NCBI RefSeq assembly: GCF_016862175.1
Contig: NZ_BOML01000013.1
Span: 62,001-126,000, forward strand
DNA: 64,000 nucleotides
DNA from: Paractinoplanes durhamensis
Lineage (GTDB): Bacteria; Actinomycetota; Actinomycetes; Mycobacteriales; Micromonosporaceae
Reading direction: 5' to 3'
Made by a program: the position numbers and the translations under genes. The notes under the pieces were generated by a model. The model did not search any database. It was not told where the DNA came from and saw only the letters and a program-made list of their open reading frames with translations. Shown piece after piece: positions 52,966-62,078 of the stretch (the stretch's first letter is position 1; every line of letters begins with the position of its first letter).

Positions 52966-54146
52966 GCGCCGGGCTGCGCCCGGCCGACGCGATCGCCCTG
53001 GCCACCGTCGGTCTGCGGACCCGCCGGGCCCGGTCGGCGCTGACCGCCCTCGGCATCGCGATCGCCGTCGCCGCCGTCGTCGCGGTGCTGGGCATCGCGC
53101 AATCCGCCAAGGCCGACCTGATCGCCCAGCTCGGTGAGCAGGGCAACCTGCTGACCGTCGCGTCCGGGGAGTCGGTCAACGGCCGCGGCGTGCCGCTGCC
53201 GCTGTCCGCCGAGCCGATGATCGCCCGGATCCCGCCGGTGCGGACCGTCACCGCGGTCGGCACCCTGGAGAACGTCGCCGTGCGCCGCAGCCGGGCCATC
53301 CCCGAGGTGCAGACCGGCGGCATGAACATCCTGGCCGCCGAGCCGTCGCTGCCGGCCACCCTGTCGGCGACCGTGCTGCTCGGCCACTATCTCGACGCCA
53401 CCGCCGAGCACTATCCGGTCACCGTGCTCGGGTTCGAGGCCGCGAAGATCCTCGGCATCGGCTCGCTGCGGACGCCGACCCAGATCCTCCTCGGCAGCCA
53501 CTGGTTCACCGTCGCCGGGGTGCTCGCGCCGGTCGCGGTCGCCCCCGAGGTCGACCTGGCCGCGCTGATCAGCTTCGGGCAGGCGGCCGACGTGTTCGGG
53601 CGCACCGCCGGCCCGAGCCGCATCTACCTGCGGGCCGACCCGGACCAGGTGGCGGCCGTGGCGTCGGTGCTCACCGCCACGACCGTCCCCGGCGGGCAGG
53701 GCGAGGTCCAGGTGCGCCGGCCGTCCGACCTGCTGGTCGCCCGGATCGCGGCCAAGGGTGCGTTCGTCGGGCTGTTCCTCGGCCTCGGCGGCATCGCGCT
53801 GCTCATCGCGGGTGTCGGCATCGCCAACATCATGGTGATCTCGGTGCTGGAACGGCGCGGCGAGATCGGTCTGCGCCGCGCGCTCGGCGCCCGCCGCCGG
53901 CACATCGCCGGCCAGTTCATGCTGGAGTCCACCCTGCTGGCCGCGGCCGGCGGCCTGCTCGGCGTCGTGCTCGGCGTCCTCGCCACGGTGGTCGCCGCCC
54001 GGCTCGGCGGCAATCCGGTCGCGATCCCGCCCGCGGCGCTCGCCGCCGGTCTCGGCGCCGCCCTGGTCGTCGGCGCGCTGGCCGGGCTCTACCCGGCGGT
54101 CCGGGCCGCCCGGCTCGCCCCGGTCGAGGCGCTGCGCACGCTGTGA
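52962..54146 (+). CDS. MacB/FtsX-type ABC transporter permease
   Basis: The 394-residue permease has one N-terminal membrane helix (about 22-45), an extracytoplasmic MacB domain and three C-terminal helices. 'FLGLGGIALLIAGVGIANIM' and 'RRGEIGLRRALGARRRHIAG' near residue 300 are the conserved permease core and coupling loop, and 'LYPAVRAARLAPVEALRTL' is the typical end. Last gene of the exporter operon; substrate unknown, likely an antimicrobial or lipid. GTG start overlapping the ATPase gene. Confidence 0.92.
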
Positions 54147-54189
54147 CCTTTCAACGAATCTTCAGGGCCGGAAATCTACCTTTCCGTTC

Positions 54190-54810
54190 ATGAGCGTTCT
54201 TGACCCGCAGCACCTGATCTCGACGTTCGGGGTGATCGGCATCCTCGCCATCATCTTCGTCGAGTCCGGCCTGCTGATCGGTTTCTTCCTGCCCGGCGAC
54301 TCGCTGCTGTTCACGGCCGGCCTGCTGGTCGCCGGCGGGACCCTGCTGCACCTGCCGCTGTGGCTGCTGTGCCTGCTGGGTGCGGCCGCCGCGATCGCCG
54401 GCGACCAGGTCGGCTACGCGTTCGGGCGCCGGTTCGGGCCGGCCCTGTTCCGCCGGCCCGACTCCCGCCTGTTCAAGCAGGAGAACCTCACCCGGGCACA
54501 GGCCTTCTTCGACCGGTACGGCCCCCGGTCGATCGTGCTCGCCCGGTTCGTCCCGATCGTGCGCACGTTCACCCCGATCGTGGCCGGCGCCGCCGGCATG
54601 CACTACCGCACCTTCGTCCTCTACAACGCGATCGGCGGGGCGCTGTGGGTCGGCGGCGTCACCACGCTCGGCTACTTCCTGGGCCAGGTCGCCTTCGTCC
54701 GCAACCACATCGAGGTCATCCTCCTCGGCATCGTGGTGGTCTCGGTGCTCCCGATCGCCGCGGAACTCCTCCGTGCCCGTCTCCGCGCACGTCAATCCGC
54801 CGGGGCGTGA
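54190..54810 (+). CDS. DedA-family membrane protein
   Basis: The 206-residue protein shows the DedA pattern: 'GILAIIFVESGLLIGFFLPG' near the start, 'AIAGDQVGYAFGRRFG', 'RAQAFFDRYGPRSIVLARFV' with the conserved Arg-Phe, and 'PIVRTFTPIVAGAAGM'. DedA proteins are thought to flip or transport polyprenyl-phosphate or phospholipids across the membrane. The start has only a weak ribosome site. It follows the exporter operon by 43 bp and may be transcribed with it. Confidence 0.92.
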   Translation: MSVLDPQHLISTFGVIGILAIIFVESGLLIGFFLPGDSLLFTAGLLVAGGTLLHLPLWLLCLLGAAAAIAGDQVGYAFGRRFGPALFRRPDSRLFKQENLTRAQAFFDRYGPRSIVLARFVPIVRTFTPIVAGAAGMHYRTFVLYNAIGGALWVGGVTTLGYFLGQVAFVRNHIEVILLGIVVVSVLPIAAELLRARLRARQSAGA

Positions 54811-54811
54811 C

Positions 54812-54897
54812 CTAGCGCGCCACCGACACATAGAACTCGGTGATTTTGGAGCCCTTGTTGCTGATCGAGAAGTCCGAGGTGCCGGCCGCCACCGAGG
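54812..54897 (-). pseudogene. Fragment of an EfeO-type iron-uptake cupredoxin domain
   Basis: About 28 minus-strand codons read '[20 protein letters not shown]' then 'FYVSVAR' and a stop. This is the N-terminal cupredoxin strand region of EfeO, where 'AAGT..F.V.N.GSK.TEFYV' continues into the rest of the domain. Neither the signal peptide nor the M75 peptidase-like domain is present. A short dead remnant. Confidence 0.6.
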
Positions 54898-54960
54898 TTC
54901 CTTATCCATCTCTTACCCACTCGGGGCCACCGCCTCAGGGACGTAGGAGAGGCTGGGTTC

Positions 54961-55650
54961 ATGCGAGTTCTGGTGGTCGACGACGACTCGGCCGTTCGTG
55001 ACTCCCTCGCGCGCACGCTGCGCTTCGAGGGGCACGAGGTCGACACCGCGGCCGACGGGTAGGCGGCACTCGACGCCGTCCGCGGCAGCGAGCCCGACGC
55101 GGTGATCCTCGACGTCAGCATGCCGGTGCTCGACGGCCTGGAGACCTGCCGCCGGCTGCGCGCCGACGGGGTTCTCGTGCCGGTGCTGATGCTCACCGCC
55201 CGCGACGACGTCGGCGACCGGGTCGCCGGCCTCGACGCCGGGGCCGACGACTACCTGGCCAAACCGTTCGCCCTGCAGGAGCTCCTGGCCCGGCTGCGAG
55301 CCCTGCTGCGCCGCTCGCTCATCACCACCCCGCCGCCCGCGCCGGAGCACCTCACCTACGCCGACCTGCGCCTGGATCCGAGCACCCGCGAGGTGTGGCG
55401 CGGCACCCGGCCGCTGCGGCTGACCCGCACCGAGTTCGACATCCTGGAGACGTTCCTGCGCCACCCGAAGCAGGTGCTCACCCGGACCGTGCTGTTCGAG
55501 CAGGTCTGGGGCTACGACTTCGGCGAGGACTCCAACAGCATCGCGGTGTACCTCGGCTACCTGCGCCGCAAACTAGAGGCCGAGGGCGAGACGCGGCTGC
55601 TGCACACCGTCCGCGGTGTCGGCTTCGTGCTGCGCGAGGAACCCTGGTGA
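54961..55650 (+). pseudogene. OmpR-family response regulator with in-frame nonsense codon
   Basis: Reading from ATG 54961 gives a normal receiver start ('[20 protein letters not shown]') up to 'EVDTAADG', then TAG at 55060-55062 (codon 34), after which the same frame continues with '[20 protein letters not shown]' and a full winged-helix domain to 55650. The family usually has Glu or Ala at the stop position, so one G-to-T change of GAG would explain it. An internal start at 55102 would lack the acidic pair. The partner kinase is also broken, which argues against a sequencing error. Confidence 0.85.
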
Positions 55651-56641
55651 CCCGGATCGCCCGCTGGTGGCGCCGCCGGACCCTGCACGGCCGCCTGGCG
55701 CTGCTGGTCACGGCGGCGGTGTCGGCCGCGCTGGTGACGCTGTCGGTCGCGGCCTGGCTGGCGGTCGGCGAGATCCAGCAGCACCAGACCCAGTCCCAGC
55801 TGACCGCGGATGCCGCGGCGATCGCCGCCCAGCCCGACCAGTGGCTGTCCGCGGCCGGCTGCGTGCTCGGCACCGGCGGCGCGGCCCTGCTCGGCCGGCT
55901 GGTGGCGCGGTCCGGGCTGGCCCCGGTGCAGGACCTCACCGGCGCGGTGGAGAACGTGGCCGTCACGATGGACCTCGACCGGCCGCTGAAGGTCGAGGGC
56001 ACCGACGAGATCGCCCGGCTGGGCACCTCGGTCAACACGCTCCTCGAAGCCATCGGTGCGGCCCGGCAGGCGCAGCGCCCGAGGAGCGCGAGAAGCTCCT
56101 CGCCGACCTGGACGCGCAGATCCGCGAACTGGCCGGCCTCACCACCGAGCTGGTCGAGCTGGCCCGCACCGAGGCGACCCGGGAAGCACCGGAGGAGGTC
56201 GACCTGGCCGAGGTGACCCGGGCGGCCGTCGCCCGGGTCCGGATGCGGGCGCCCGGCCTGACCTTCGACGCCGACCTCGCGCCCGGTGCCGTGCACGGGC
56301 GGCCCGGCGAACTGGAACGCATGATCGTCAACGTGCTGGACAACGCGGCCAAGTTCAGTCCGCCGGGCACGACCGTACACATCAAGCTTCTCGCCGACGA
56401 CGAAAGCGGAAGCTGCACGCTCAGCGTCGCCGACGACGGCCCGGGCATCGACGAGGCCGACCGGCCGCACGTCTTCGAACGCTTCTACCGCGCGACCGCC
56501 GCGCGCTCGATGCCCGGCTCCGGACTCGGCCTGGCCATCGTGGCGCAGACCGCACGCCAGCACGGCGGCAGCGTCACCGCCGAACCCCACCGCCCCGGCG
56601 GAACCGTCGTCACGATCCGGCTGCCGCGGACCTACCGATGA
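55647..56641 (+). pseudogene. Sensor histidine kinase lacking the H-box (internal deletions and frameshift)
   Basis: GTG 55647 overlaps the regulator stop. The first frame encodes the first membrane helix, then jumps near 55853 from 'AAQPDQWLSA' directly to the second membrane region, so most of the sensor domain is missing. HAMP follows to 'LEAIGAARQAQ' near 56076; there the H-box segment (about 30 codons with His-Glu-Leu-Arg-Thr-Pro) is absent and the frame shifts. The second frame resumes at 'EEREKLLADLDAQIRELAGL' and contains an intact ATPase domain ('NVLDNAAKFSPPG', 'GSGLGLAIVAQTARQHGG'). It cannot autophosphorylate. Confidence 0.88.
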
Positions 56642-57465
56642 CGCCCGCCGAGAGCTACCGGCTCCAGCATGGCGACGCGGTTTCGCCGTTCCTTGGCGTG
56701 GGCGTAGGCCATCAGGGCGAACAACACTCCGAGCAGGACGATTGACGATCCGAGCGTGCCGAGCGCGAGTCCACCCTTTGCCGACGGCTTCGTGAGAAAG
56801 TCGCCGGCGGTCGCGCCGAGCGGCCGGGTCAGCACGAATGCGAACCAGAACAACAACACGTTCGATACCGCCGGAACGTATTTCAGGGCCAGCAGAACAC
56901 CGAGGAGCGCGGTCACCAGAAGGGCGCCGCCGGCGTAGCCGAGACCGGAACTGTCGGACAGGAAATCGCCCATCGACGTACCCAGGGTGTTGGACACCAG
57001 GATCGCGGACCAGAACAGGGCCTCACCGCGGAACGTATTGATTTCCCCGATCGCGAACGGAAGTCCGCTCGCCTTCCACACCGCGAAGATCACGAGCAGG
57101 AGGCTGATCAGGATCGCCGCTCCGGCCGGGTAGCCGAGCCCGAGCCCCTGCGGTCCCCAGCCGAGCGACGTCGCGCCCGCGGCCAGGTATTTCTCGCTGG
57201 CATCGCGGTTCATGAAGTCGGCGATGGTGGTGCCCGCCATGCTCGTCGACAGGATCACCGTCCAGTAGTGGAACGGGTGATAGCGCTCCGAGCGCAATTG
57301 GACGACAAGGGTGCCGACGAATAGCGCGAACAGCGCGATGGTCGTCAGAAAATAGCCGAGCTTCAGGGTCTGCGCGAACAGGTCGCCGGCCGTTTCGCCC
57401 AGGGTGGTCGCCGCGATCTTCATGACCCAGAAGGCAAGTGTGATTTCCGGAAGTTTCTTCATCAT
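56632..57465 (-). CDS. COG4705-type membrane protein
   Basis: The 277-residue protein has about eight membrane helices with the repeated family motif of small residues and acids: 'LGETAGDLFAQTLKLGY', 'MAGTTIADFMNRDASE', 'LGTSMGDFLSDSSGLGY' and 'FVLTRPLGATAGDFLTKPSA'. The Gly-Asp repeats may bind metal; the family is uncharacterised, although some reports treat members as metal-related membrane proteins. ATG 57465 follows GAGGGA; ATG 57477 is possible. It overlaps the end of the dead kinase gene by ten bases and is the only intact copy of three in this window. Confidence 0.85.
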   Translation of the reverse strand: MMKKLPEITLAFWVMKIAATTLGETAGDLFAQTLKLGYFLTTIALFALFVGTLVVQLRSERYHPFHYWTVILSTSMAGTTIADFMNRDASEKYLAAGATSLGWGPQGLGLGYPAGAAILISLLLVIFAVWKASGLPFAIGEINTFRGEALFWSAILVSNTLGTSMGDFLSDSSGLGYAGGALLVTALLGVLLALKYVPAVSNVLLFWFAFVLTRPLGATAGDFLTKPSAKGGLALGTLGSSIVLLGVLFALMAYAHAKERRNRVAMLEPVALGGRHR

Positions 57466-57619
57466 CGATTCCCTCATATCTCCTACACAATGTAGGTGAT
57501 GCTCATGAGGTAGAACGCCGGAACGGCCGATCGGTTAGCGGCCGGCTTTTCAGCGGGCTTTCAGGAACAACTCGCGATCGTGGTCGGCGAACCTGGCTCC
57601 CTGCCCGACAGGAGAAACG

Positions 57620-58446
57620 ATGCAGTACTACGGCGATACCGTTCCGCGGACCCGCGGATGGCTGACCAAGGTGCCGGCGATCACCGCCACCTTCTGGGTC
57701 ATCAAGGTGCTGTCGACGACGGTCGGCGAGACGTTCGCCGACTATCTGACCGTGAACGTGGGCCTCGGCCCTTCTGGATCGCGTACGTCCTGACCCGGCC
57801 GCTCGGCGCCTCGCTGGGCGACCTGCTCACCCAGTCGAAGGACTTCGGCGGCCTCGACCTCGGCGCCAGCACGACCAGCCTGCTGTTCTTCGGCGTCATC
57901 CTGGCCCTGGTCGCCCGGGAACAGATCCTGGCCGATCGGCACGGGGTGGCGAGCAAAGGCGACGGACCGCACGGCGGCCGCCGGGCCGACTTCACCTGGG
58001 CCGCGGCCGGCGCCGCGGTCATCGCGATCACCGGCGGGCTCATCGGCGCGACGCACACGAACACCGCGAGCACCCAGGCCATGGACCAGGTCACGATCAC
58101 GACCACCGGGGCGGCCGCCGGGGGCGGCACCACGGCCACCGAACAGATCAACCCCACCACCCGGCTCGGCAACCTGAGCAGGTTCGCCGTCATCACCGGC
58201 GACCTGCAGGCGATGGTCGCCCACAACGACCTGGCCGCCGGCAAGACCCGGGCGAAGGATCTCGAGGTCAGCTGGGACGACGCCGAGGCCGGCCTGAAAC
58301 CGCGCGACTCGGCCAAGTGGCACCAGCTCGACGGCGAGATCGACACCGTGCTCACCGCGCTGCGCGCGAGCAACCCGACCAAGGCCGACTGCGCGGCCGG
58401 CCTGACCGCCCTCATGACGACCCTCAACCGGTACGACGGCGTCTGA
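57620..58446 (+). pseudogene. COG4705-type membrane protein gene with large internal deletion
   Basis: From ATG 57620 the frame encodes 'PAITATFWVIKVLSTTVGET' and 'FADYLTVNVGLG', the first helix of the family. Near 57770 about 150 codons are missing and the frame shifts to 'FWIAYVLTRPLGASLGDLLT', the last helices. After 57930 the natural C-terminal extension follows: another membrane segment and a soluble domain ('LGNLSRFAVITGDLQAMVAH', 'LKPRDSAKWHQLDGEIDT') to the stop at 58446. The truncated product could not form the family fold. Confidence 0.82.
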
Positions 58447-58483
58447 TCGCTCCGTCCGCGATGCCGCCGGCGTCCGGCGTTTT

Positions 58484-58678
58484 TCATTTGCCCCCGGTCC
58501 GGGTGTTCTGGGTGAAGGTGGTGAGGTCGGCACTCACGTCGTACATGACGTTCGCGCCGGCCTTGGTGCCGAGCACGTCGTAGGAACCGTCCGGGTCCTT
58601 GCGCACGCTCGACACCGTGACCGACGAGTCCTTCGCGGTCATCACCGCGGTCACCTTGGCGAGCTCGTCGCCGGTCAC
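58484..58678 (-). pseudogene. 3' part of a small PepSY-like secreted protein gene
   Basis: The 64 codons 'TGDELAKVTAVMTAKDSSVT' ... 'KDPDGSYDVLGTKAGANVMY' match the C-terminal domain of short actinobacterial envelope proteins that normally have a signal or membrane segment in front. Reading further upstream, 'SGSKDTAV' looks native, but after 58707 the sequence changes to the EAL fragment of the other strand. GTG 58678 has AAGGA seven bases upstream, so a short cytosolic product is possible. Most likely a truncated gene. Confidence 0.5.
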
Positions 58679-58718
58679 CGCGGTGTCCTTCGATCCGCTG
58701 GAACCATCCGGCCCGCGG

Positions 58719-58986
58719 GTTGCCGGCGCTGAGCTACCTACGGCAGCTCCCGGTCGACATGCTGAAGATCGGCCGGTCGTTCGTCACCGGGATCGCCCAG
58801 GACGCCCAGGCCCGCACGGTGGTCGAGGCGATCATCCGGCTGGGCATGGCGTTCCGGATGGCGGTGGTGGCCAAGGGCATCGAGACCGCCGAGGACGCCG
58901 AGGTGCTGCTCGACCTGGGCTGCAATTTCGGCCAGGGCTACCACTTCCACCGCCCCTCGACGCCGCCGGCGCCCAGGCCGCATTGA
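58719..58986 (+). pseudogene. 3' fragment of an EAL-domain cyclic-di-GMP phosphodiesterase
   Basis: About 88 codons cover the last third of an EAL domain: 'LPALSYLRQLPVDMLKIGRS', 'AQDAQARTVVEAIIRLGMAF', 'VVAKGIETAEDAEVLLDLGC' and 'FGQGYHFHRP'. The first two thirds, including the EAL motif and most metal ligands, are absent. In the remaining part Lys replaces the first Glu of the AEGxET motif and Gly replaces Asp in 'KIDRSF', so decay continued after truncation. Not functional. Confidence 0.82.
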
Positions 58987-59152
58987 GCACCCGAGTGGTC
59001 CGACCGCCATCGATGGCCGTCAAACGCTGTTCGTGAAAATTTTTACCAACCGGATGTCGCCATGGGCGCAGGCTCCCTTTAGGATCAGCAGCGCGTCATC
59101 GCAGGGATGCCGCCAACTTGAATATGCGTTCCATCGAGAGGGATAGACAGCG

Positions 59153-60001
59153 GTGGACGAGAGCCAGCGCCCTTCGCGGGTCCGGCCCTATGTGTTCAGG
59201 ACTAATGCGGAAGTGCCGGACCCGCCGTCGATGCCGCGGGAGTTGCCGGATGACCGGCCACCTCCGCCGGCCGGTCGGAGCTCCCACCAAGCCGTAACGC
59301 TTCGGCGCAACTGGATCGGCGTTCTGATTGCGGTGTTCTCCGTGGCCACGATGGTCGTGGTCCTGGCCCTGATGCGGGAGCCGGCCACCGGGCTCGAGCC
59401 GGCGGCGCGGCCGGCAACCGAGATCCTGCCCAGCTGGCCCAGCGGTCCCCTCCGCGAGCAACCCTCGTCCCCGCCGAGCGTGGCCCCGTCGTCTTTTCTG
59501 CCGGTGACCGGACAGGCAGCAGTTCCGGCGGCGCGCTCGTCGAGCCCGCGCCGGACGTCGCCGGCCCCGCCGCCGGCTCCGCCCCCGCCGAACGCGACCG
59601 CCTACCGCATCGTTCAGGCCGAGGATTTCGACGAGCAGAACGGCATCAAGGTGGAGGCCGACGAGAGCGGCCCGGGATCGCATATCGGATTCATCACCAC
59701 CGGCGATTGGGTGCGCTACGACAGCGTCGGGTTCACCGATGTCCCTGCGAACACCCTGTTGATCAGCGCCTCCAACTGGGCCGCGAACAATGGGACCGGT
59801 GAGGTCGAGGTGCATCTGGACAACCGTTCCGGTGCACCGATCGGCCGGATGACGATTCCCAACAATGCCGACTGGTTCACGTTCACCACGTACTCCATGA
59901 AGATTCGGCCGACGACCGGCGTGCACACCGTCTACCTGACGTTCTCGAGCAGGCAGACCGAGGAATTCGGCAACATCGACTGGTTCCGTTTCCAGCATTG
60001 A
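59153..60001 (+). CDS. Membrane-anchored protein with C-terminal CBM6/CBM35-like carbohydrate-binding module
   Basis: The 282-residue protein has a Pro-rich cytosolic N-terminus (1-50), one membrane helix (about 54-74), a long Pro/Ser/Ala linker that could span the cell wall, and a beta-sandwich module (about 150-282) starting 'AYRIVQAEDFDEQNGIKVEA', with 'GFITTGDWVRYDSVGF' and the closing 'EFGNIDWFRFQH', all typical of CBM6-type modules. It should display a sugar-binding domain at the surface. The GTG start at 59153 follows GAGAGGG. The gap 58987-59152 holds no other gene. Confidence 0.85.
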   Translation: MDESQRPSRVRPYVFRTNAEVPDPPSMPRELPDDRPPPPAGRSSHQAVTLRRNWIGVLIAVFSVATMVVVLALMREPATGLEPAARPATEILPSWPSGPLREQPSSPPSVAPSSFLPVTGQAAVPAARSSSPRRTSPAPPPAPPPPNATAYRIVQAEDFDEQNGIKVEADESGPGSHIGFITTGDWVRYDSVGFTDVPANTLLISASNWAANNGTGEVEVHLDNRSGAPIGRMTIPNNADWFTFTTYSMKIRPTTGVHTVYLTFSSRQTEEFGNIDWFRFQH

Positions 60002-60015
60002 CCTGCCGCTGAGGG

Positions 60016-61815
60016 TCAGTGGAGCTCGGTGGTCAGCGGCGCGGGGCGGATGCGGCGGGTGGCCACCGGTGCGGCGCCCATCAGCGGCAGGGTGAACGAG
60101 ATGACGGTGCCGCCGCCGGGGTTGTCGGTGGCCGCGATGTCGCCGCCGTGCCGTTCGACGACGCGATGGCAGATCGCCAGCCCCAGGCCGGTGCCGGGGT
60201 ATCCGTCGGCATGCTGCGCCACCCGGTGGAAGGACGTGAACACGCGGGGCCGGTCGTCCGGGGGGATGCCGATGCCGCGGTCGGCGACGTCGATCCGGAC
60301 CCGGCCGTCCGGTTGCGGATGGCCGGAGATGATGATGCAGGCCGGCCGGCCCGGGTGGGTGTATTTGAGGGCGTTGCCGATCAGGTTGTCCAGCAGTTGC
60401 CGCACCATGGCCCGGTCGACCAGTACCGTCGGCAAGCTCGCGGTGGTGATGTCCGGCAGCGGTGGCGGCAGGTGTGCGATGCGGTCGGTGACGACCTCGT
60501 CGACCAGCCTGCGCAACGGCACCGGTTCGAGGTTGAGGCTGCCGTCGCGGGCGGTGGCGTAGGCGAGCAGGTCGTCGATCAGCCGGCACATCCGGTCGAC
60601 CCCGCTGATGATCCGGGCCGCGGTGGGCCGCAGCGTGGCCGCGTCGTCGCCCTCGGCGAGACCCTCGTCCAGCAGGTCGGCGTACCCGGCGACGACCGAC
60701 AGCGGAGCGCGCAGGTCGTGCGCGGCGACCGCGGCGAAGGCCCGCAGGTCGGCCTCCCGCTCGCGCAGGTCGCTGGTCGCCGTCCGCACCTTCGCCTCGG
60801 CCCGGGCCCGGCCGGTCGCCAGCACCCAGACCAGGCCCGCCAGCAGCAGCCCGAGCAGGCTGCCGCTGACCGCGACGACCGCGGGCAGCCCGGTGATGCC
60901 GCCGGGCAGCGCCGCGCCGTGCGCCGCGACGTGCAGTTGCCACCGGTGGTCGGCGACCGTGATGGAGCCGTCGCTGGTCAGATCGCGGCGGCGGGTGTCG
61001 GTGGAGCGCACGGCGGCGACGGTGACCGGGCGGCCCGCCGCGTCCTCGGCGGTCAGCGTGACGTCGAGCAACCCCTGGGAGACCTGCGCCAGGGCGGCGT
61101 CGAGGAACTTCTGCCCCCGCAACCCCATCAGGATCCAGCCGCTGTGGGTCCGCGCCCCGGTGACGGCGGACGTCGCGTAGACCGGAGCGGCGAGGACGAA
61201 CGACATCTGCCGCTGCGCTTCCGGCAGATTCCGGTCGATGAGCAGCTGGTAGGCGTCGGAGATGGTCACCTGCCCGGTGCGGCGAGCCTCCCGCAGCGCA
61301 TGAACGGGTACCGGGGCCTGCGCGACGTCGATCCCGAGCAGCCGCCCGTCGGTCGAGTTGTCCAGCGCGCGGCCGAACACGGTGAACAGGTGCTCGGGGA
61401 CCGCGGCGGCGGGCTGAAGCCGCAGGCCGGGCAGGCCGCGGGTGCGCCAATGAGCCTGGGTTGCCGCGACCTGGCCGTCGTCGGCCGGGACCAGGAAGAC
61501 CACCGAGGTCGCGCCGGCCAGGCTCCGGCTCGCCAGCGGCGCCGTGACCTGGGCGAACTTCGCCGCCGTCAGATTTTCGAACGCCCCGGTCGCGGACGCG
61601 AGGGCTCCGACCGCGTCGACGTACCGGCCGATCTCGGCCGACGCGGCCGCGACCACCAGCGCGTTACGCCGGGCCAGTTGCAGCTCGGCGTTGTCACGCT
61701 GACCGTCCGCCAGGGCCGCGGCGGCCCCGAACGCAGCGGTCACCGCGATGACCGCGACCATCCCGGCGAGCAGCAGCGCTTGCCGGGCGCGCAGCTTCGC
61801 CGCCAGTCGTCTCAC
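60016..61815 (-). CDS. CHASE-domain sensor histidine kinase
   Basis: The 599-residue kinase has a membrane helix (about 14-36), an extracytoplasmic CHASE-like sensor ('YVDAVGALASATGAFENLTA', 'FLVPADDGQVAATQAHW', about 60-300), a second helix (about 312-335), a short coiled coil and the kinase core with H-box 'AAHDLRAPLSVVAGY', N-box 'NLIGNALKYTHPG', 'DRGIGIPPDDRPRVF' and 'GTGLGLAICHRVVERHGG'. CHASE domains sense small extracellular ligands. Start uncertain: GTG 61815 is near the first helix, TTG 61914 would add 33 residues. No response-regulator gene is adjacent, so it is an orphan. Confidence 0.88.
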   Translation of the reverse strand: MRRLAAKLRARQALLLAGMVAVIAVTAAFGAAAALADGQRDNAELQLARRNALVVAAASAEIGRYVDAVGALASATGAFENLTAAKFAQVTAPLASRSLAGATSVVFLVPADDGQVAATQAHWRTRGLPGLRLQPAAAVPEHLFTVFGRALDNSTDGRLLGIDVAQAPVPVHALREARRTGQVTISDAYQLLIDRNLPEAQRQMSFVLAAPVYATSAVTGARTHSGWILMGLRGQKFLDAALAQVSQGLLDVTLTAEDAAGRPVTVAAVRSTDTRRRDLTSDGSITVADHRWQLHVAAHGAALPGGITGLPAVVAVSGSLLGLLLAGLVWVLATGRARAEAKVRTATSDLREREADLRAFAAVAAHDLRAPLSVVAGYADLLDEGLAEGDDAATLRPTAARIISGVDRMCRLIDDLLAYATARDGSLNLEPVPLRRLVDEVVTDRIAHLPPPLPDITTASLPTVLVDRAMVRQLLDNLIGNALKYTHPGRPACIIISGHPQPDGRVRIDVADRGIGIPPDDRPRVFTSFHRVAQHADGYPGTGLGLAICHRVVERHGGDIAATDNPGGGTVISFTLPLMGAAPVATRRIRPAPLTTELH

Positions 61816-61978
61816 ACCACTCCAGTCGGCAGGGTCGGCCGAAGATCTGAATTTCGCCCCACGAGAGCAGCGCGGTTGAAGATCAACAAGGCGGTCGTGA
61901 TCGAGGAGCGGCAATACGGTACGACCTCTTCTTGACCTTGTGAATAGCGTTTCCGGAAGCCGCGAAGACTTCCTAAGA

Positions 61979-62011
61979 CCCCTTGACGAAGGGGTAGGCG
62001 AACCCTACGCT
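61979..62011 (+). promoter_or_regulatory. Promoter with overlapping palindrome before the sugar ABC operon
   Basis: TTGACG (61983-61988), 17 bp, TACGCT (62006-62011) is a good main-sigma promoter. The palindrome CCCCTT-GACG-AAGGGG (61979-61994) covers the -35 box, and GTAGG-N5-CCTAC (61994-62008) overlaps the -10 box. Repressor binding here would block the promoter. Nothing else is seen in 61816-62078. Confidence 0.65.
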
Positions 62012-62078
62012 GTGCGAAATTTACCTCGCGTTAACAATCGCGACGGTCGATGAAACACGCGGCGGGAGGGTGACTGCC

